64,000 bases of DNA from Wolfiporia cocos (Eukaryota > Basidiomycota > Agaricomycetes > Polyporales > Phaeolaceae): NCBI GenBank assembly GCA_029448655.1, contig JACCLO010000002.1:4526001-4590000 (forward strand). Direction: 5' to 3'. Of this stretch, positions 60,395 through 64,000 are shown in pieces; position 1 is the first letter of the stretch, and every line of letters starts with the position of its first letter. The position numbers and the translations under genes are program-made. Below the pieces are notes generated by a model. That model made no database searches and had not been told where the DNA came from. It saw only the letters and a program-made list of their open reading frames with translations.

Positions 60395-61440
60395 TAAGAA
60401 CAAATCTCCCCCCTACCCCCGCCCTTGCGCTTGCGCTTGGGTCTGGGTTTCTATCCTACAGGGGCTATTACTTGTTGCTGCGCACATCCTTTTCTGCCTG
60501 ACAAGGCGATTGGGGTGATAGTTGAGATCTGGGGGATACATCGCCATCCTCGGCAGAGGATTGGCAACCAGGGAAGCCACACCGCCTTTTTAGGCAGGAG
60601 GCCTACCTAACCCGGACTCCAGGGTCAAGGAGACATGGTCCTCGCTGACAAGCTTGGACTATGCGCGGTTAAGACCCGCCTGTGGAGAAAAGGGGACGGT
60701 CTGCCTGTGTGCGCCCAACCCCCTGTCATGGCAAGCGTTGTTCAGCGCCCCATCACTATCCATAGGGTCGTCATCATGACGGCATGGGAATTTTCCAAAG
60801 CCGCCTCCCAGGCGTAAGGGACCTGCTTTGAACCCGTTATGGGAAAAGCAGTGAGGGGGGTGACGTAAAAAATCACCCTGCCATAGGTCACTCGCGGTAG
60901 CCAATAGCATAAGTCCTCCGGGCAGCTCGGCGTGCGAGCATGGGTCAAACGGATTTGGGGCCCCATTGGAAGAGAAGCGCGTGGCCCACTCCCTCGGGAT
61001 GTGGAGCGCTGCTGTCTCGCGATCCTAGATCGACAATGGTTTTTTAGCCCTGATGTGACACCCATGTGGCTACAGACGGCAACCTCATTGTTGAAGCATG
61101 GACAGGCTAAGGGATGTAAAATCCCAGCCACTTTCCGGCATCGTCCCTCCGGGGCGGTGTCGTGTATCCGATTCCCAATCATCTGACCCAGGAACCGGCC
61201 TGGCAGTCAGCAACTCTACCCCTGGAGTCGGCGCCTCTGACCGTTAGGGTCATGCGAATATCCGCGCCGTCTCGGCACAGGGTTTGCGCGCAACATAAGA
61301 GTAATTATGCCCCGTAGTACACCTTCTTTGCTCCTGAAAAGGAGTCCACTACCCTACCTTACATAATCCCTTTTATTCCTGTTCTTGGACGTATCACTGG
61401 GAAACTTCGTTTCTCATGAAAGCTGCACTTTCTTAGAATC
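60395..61440 (+). other. Long retroelement leader
   Basis: About 1 kb between the LTR and the first long ORF. It has several short upstream frames and GC-rich blocks able to fold. The minus strand at about 61190-61250 has a tRNA-like run (GGGGTAGAGTTGCTGACTGC then CCGGTTCCTGGGTCA), but no cloverleaf closes. It probably holds packaging or translation-control signals; function is not shown. Confidence 0.4.
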
Positions 61441-62340
61441 ATGCCCCGCGTTACCCGTCGCACCCGTGGCTCTTCCACTGCCCCCTACGTTAAGCCGGCG
61501 AAGCGGTCCCTTCTCAGCCGCATCGACACCGCCGACATTCCTAGGGCAGAGGACGTCACGTACACTCTTCCTGTAAAGGAAGATTACACCGGGAAGCTCC
61601 ATCTTTGGGAGATTCCTGTCCACATGCCAAAGCATATCGCTGAGGCTGGGAAACCCGCTCCTCGACCTCCCAAACCAGTTCCACTTGCCAAGCGCATCTG
61701 GACAGAGGAAGAGAAGCTAGCCGCTTCCATTACCGCCATGGAGAACCTTATCGAACTCCGCGAACTCAACAAGCTCAAGCTCGCCCGCGATAAGCTGAAT
61801 AAGCGAATCGCCGCCAAACAAGCCGCCAAGGAAGCCAAGCAAGCAGCTTCTTCACTGGCCCTCCGTCTCTCCAGCCCGGCGGCCGGACCTTCTGTTCCGG
61901 CCAACCACAAGATTCTCGACCCTTCCCTCGTTTTCGGGAAGAAGAAGCCTCTCCAAGCATGCGACCAAGTTATTCCCATGCTAGAAGGCACTCTCACTCG
62001 TCTCACTCCTCTCGCCAACCACCCCCCTAATTACCCAGGCTTCCATATGGAAAACGACATGCGTTTCCATACTATGGTAGTAGAATTGGAGGACTTGGTG
62101 GATAACGTGAAGGATAGAGCGAGACGGGGGAGGATCACCAATAGAGACTGGAGAATTATGAAAAAGTATTGCAAACAACTCGGCAATATTTCCTTTTTGG
62201 ATTGGCGTACGGACTTGGCTCGTCTCGTAGCAGAATGCGTAGCGCTACAAATTACTTTTGCCTTCGGTGTAACACCACCTGACAAGGTGGCAGGGCCCTC
62301 AACTACTTCGGTAGAAGAGGATATACTCGCGATTGTATAG
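61441..62340 (+). CDS. Extra 299-residue ORF before Gag, unknown function
   Basis: An intact frame from ATG 61441 (MPRVTRRTRGSSTAPYVKPA) to a double stop TAG-TAG at 62338. The N-terminus is basic. The middle is a long Lys/Ala/Glu-rich helix (IELRELNKLKLARDKLNKRI, AAKQAAKEAKQAAS) likely to form a coiled coil. The C-terminal part (FHTMVVELEDLVDNVKDRAR, DWRIMKKYCKQLGNISFLDW) looks globular and helical. No zinc knuckle, protease, RT or chromodomain is present. It lies between the LTR and gag in the same orientation. It shares the frame of gag, but several stops in the 147-nt gap exclude read-through. It could be an accessory protein, a nucleic-acid chaperone or a captured host gene. Confidence 0.7.
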   Translation: MPRVTRRTRGSSTAPYVKPAKRSLLSRIDTADIPRAEDVTYTLPVKEDYTGKLHLWEIPVHMPKHIAEAGKPAPRPPKPVPLAKRIWTEEEKLAASITAMENLIELRELNKLKLARDKLNKRIAAKQAAKEAKQAASSLALRLSSPAAGPSVPANHKILDPSLVFGKKKPLQACDQVIPMLEGTLTRLTPLANHPPNYPGFHMENDMRFHTMVVELEDLVDNVKDRARRGRITNRDWRIMKKYCKQLGNISFLDWRTDLARLVAECVALQITFAFGVTPPDKVAGPSTTSVEEDILAIV

Positions 62341-62459
62341 TAGAAATACTATCATCTTTTAACTCTGAAATAGAGTGCGAGTGTGATCTATAACGAAAGT
62401 TGCAGCTTTCGAAACCAATCCCTTCTTAAAAAGAATCTAAGACAATGAGTAACCGGAAA

Positions 62460-62479
62460 CTAACATTCGTCACAAACAG
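62460..62479 (+). promoter_or_regulatory. Possible branch point and 3' splice site before gag
   Basis: CTAAC at 62460-62464 is followed after 12 bases by ACAG ending at 62479, eight bases before the gag ATG. This is the layout of introns elsewhere in the window. A splice to this site would remove the extra ORF and bring gag near the 5' end of the message. No donor is assigned. Confidence 0.3.
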
Positions 62480-62487
62480 TATTCACA

Positions 62488-64000
62488 ATGTCCTCCACCT
62501 CCTCCGTCAGCACTCCTCTCGCCCCCCGCAAGATGCGCCTCCGCTCAGAAGGCCCGGTGACACCGGTAGCTGGTCCCTCGGGAACTCAGCAACTGGTGAC
62601 ACTGGAGCACCTAAGCGAGGAAGAGGAAGAGGAAGAGGAAGAGGAAGAGGACGTACAGGAGTTCGTTCCCCCGCAAAGGGACTCTCCGACCAACCCCATG
62701 GGTACACGCCCAGGCACCCCCATTGCCGGTTATCCCCCGGCTCGTCGCACCCGCCCAATCGGGCCCGCCACCACTCTGGAAATGGAGTTCTCCGGACCAA
62801 TACGGCAGACCAACGCCGTGGTCGAAAACCAACTCAAGGCGTACCTCCCCGAGGAGGAACACCACAAGGTGGATGGGTCCCTACATGGGCCGATCATCGA
62901 TGCCGCCGTACAACGAAGTGCGGCCATAAGCCATGACACCACCGACATCCTAGGTCGAATGGTGCACGCCCGCCTGGAGCGTATCCATGGAAGAATCGAC
63001 TCCCTGGTTGGGCAATCCAGGGCAATCGAACAAAAAGCCCAAGACGAGCTACACGAGGCGGTCAATTCGGTCCGCAACGAGGTCTTGTCCACTCTGGTGG
63101 ACCTCGGCAAGGAACTCCGACAGGAGTACACCGCCAAGTTCACCACGCTGGAAAAGGAGCTCCGGAAGGACTACCGGTCCCGCCTGGACGACCTCGAGGA
63201 TGCCTTCGCCGAGCGCATGGAGAAGGTTGACGAGGAACTCCGGAGGATTCGCAAGAATCCCTCCGTTCCCAACCCTCCCGGTGTTCGCACGCCCCCGGCA
63301 GACCCACCAGCAGCCCCCGGTAATGCTCAAACCCGAGCAGCCGATGCCGCTGCCGCCGCACAAGCTGCAGCCGCCGCTGCAGCAGCCGTCGCCCCGCAGA
63401 TTCCAGGTCTGCCTCAAAACCTGAAAATTCCCCCTCCCCCCGAATTCTCTGGGTCATCTGGAAAGGTGACTGCACAGGAATGGGTGGAGAAGATGGGCCT
63501 GTACTTCGGAACGCTCAGGGTCTACGACGACCATGACCGTATCACCACGGCCCTCTTCCGCGTCACAGGGGACGCATACAAATTTTTCTCGCCGCTCATC
63601 AAGAAGGCAGGAAACGGTGAACCTCTCGGCACCTGGGAGGACTTCACCAAATCCGTAATGGTGCAATATGGGAAAATGACGGATAAGGAGATCGCGAAAA
63701 AGGAAATTCGCGGTTACTACGGCACGAAGGGCAAGGAATTGGCAGAATCGAACTACTTCAATTACTGCGAACGGTTCCGCACCCTCGGCCGCCTCTCCGA
63801 AACCGCCAACGAGACTCTGGTGTGGGAATTCACCGAGACTCTCCCCGAAAAGGTCAAGGACACCTTAAACGTCCTCGGCAAGACCCCCTTCTTCAAGGCC
63901 CCGACCGACATCGAGCCCCTAATCGACTTCGCTCTGGAAATGTACCAAACGTCATATCCAGACAAGATCAAGGGTTCGATCTTCGAGAAAGCCGGCAAGA
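62488..64000 (+). CDS. Gag polyprotein, Ty3/gypsy type, 3' truncated by window
   Basis: The frame is open from ATG 62488 (MSSTSSVSTPLAPRKMRLRS) to the window end, at least 504 codons. It has an N-terminal disordered part with a run of Glu around residues 45-56. A coiled-coil region (about 150-265: LGKELRQEYTAKFTTLEKEL, DDLEDAFAERMEKVDEELRR) follows, then a Pro/Ala-rich linker with alanine runs. The capsid-like domain begins PPPPEFSGSSGKVTAQEWVE and includes TTALFRVTGDAYKFFSPLI, GTWEDFTKSVMVQYG and NYFNYCERFRTLGRL. This is the retrotransposon Gag layout. Zinc knuckle, protease and RT are expected beyond 64000. Confidence 0.85.
   Translation, partial: MSSTSSVSTPLAPRKMRLRSEGPVTPVAGPSGTQQLVTLEHLSEEEEEEEEEEEDVQEFVPPQRDSPTNPMGTRPGTPIAGYPPARRTRPIGPATTLEMEFSGPIRQTNAVVENQLKAYLPEEEHHKVDGSLHGPIIDAAVQRSAAISHDTTDILGRMVHARLERIHGRIDSLVGQSRAIEQKAQDELHEAVNSVRNEVLSTLVDLGKELRQEYTAKFTTLEKELRKDYRSRLDDLEDAFAERMEKVDEELRRIRKNPSVPNPPGVRTPPADPPAAPGNAQTRAADAAAAAQAAAAAAAAVAPQIPGLPQNLKIPPPPEFSGSSGKVTAQEWVEKMGLYFGTLRVYDDHDRITTALFRVTGDAYKFFSPLIKKAGNGEPLGTWEDFTKSVMVQYGKMTDKEIAKKEIRGYYGTKGKELAESNYFNYCERFRTLGRLSETANETLVWEFTETLPEKVKDTLNVLGKTPFFKAPTDIEPLIDFALEMYQTSYPDKIKGSIFEKAGK

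Larger units (their letters stand above)
59910..64000 (+). mobile_element. Ty3/gypsy-type LTR retrotransposon, 5' part
   Basis: The order is LTR, long leader, an extra ORF, then Gag. Pol and the 3' LTR would lie beyond the window. The Gag has the capsid layout of fungal Ty3/gypsy elements. Both ORFs are intact over what can be seen, so the element may be young. Assignment to Ty3/gypsy rests on Gag alone. Confidence 0.65.

Noticed and set aside
61190..61260. tRNA-like run on the minus strand in the retroelement leader
   Set aside because: D-arm- and T-arm-like words are present, but no acceptor stem or anticodon stem pairs. It may be part of a folded leader.
53300..64000. CRISPR array, prophage or operon-like features
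   Set aside because: The repeats are dispersed mobile elements with no regular spacers, and the genome is eukaryotic.

Overview
The window is nuclear DNA from a filamentous basidiomycete, most likely an Agaricomycete of the polypore type. Almost every gene is broken by many 45-70 nt introns with GTNNGT donors, CTAAC/CTGAC branch points and short exons. The gene set is typically fungal: SAP30, ESA1-type MYST acetyltransferase, SAT4/HAL4-type kinase, CYP63-like P450 and a fungal cyclopropane synthase-like methyltransferase. Repeats are confined to the right end. Gene starts were chosen at ATG codons and frames were joined across predicted introns, so exact splice sites are inference.

Bases 1-53,300 are gene-bearing. 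From left to right: GCN20-type ABCF protein (+), Sel1-repeat protein (-), mitoribosomal protein mL38 (-), an open stretch with one weak ORF and a gene relic, DNA topoisomerase II (-) divergent from a SAP30-like Sin3/HDAC subunit (+), a gene-poor 3.5 kb with a doubtful small gene (-), a small Tudor/SH3-like protein (+), an F-box protein (+), an AGC-type kinase with altered catalytic motifs (+), an ESA1-like histone acetyltransferase (+), ribosomal protein eL19 (-), a SAT4/HAL4-like kinase (+), VPS4 (+), CAND1 (-), a cytochrome P450 (+), a small hydrophilic protein (-), a single 5S rRNA gene (-), a CFA-synthase-like methyltransferase (-) and a second P450 (+). Most are housekeeping genes. The 44-53 kb block of two P450s around a lipid-modifying methyltransferase looks like secondary or lipid metabolism.

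Bases 53,300-64,000 are mobile DNA. There are four copies of a SINE-like repeat with RNA polymerase III box-like motifs, a fold-back element with long inverted ends, a large inverted-repeat pair that seems to enclose both, and a decayed retropepsin-type ORF. That ORF is cut exactly by an LTR. Two LTRs of about 480 bp lie head to head. The right-hand one leads into an element with a long leader, an extra 299-codon ORF of unknown function and then a Ty3/gypsy-type Gag that runs off the window.

The most notable points are the extra ORF before gag, the inverted LTR pair, the SINE-like family, the isolated 5S gene, the HRD-x-x-x-S/DFE kinase, the roughly 100-residue insert in the MYST domain, the odd P450 I-helix, and a cluster of ACGCGT boxes in front of TOP2.
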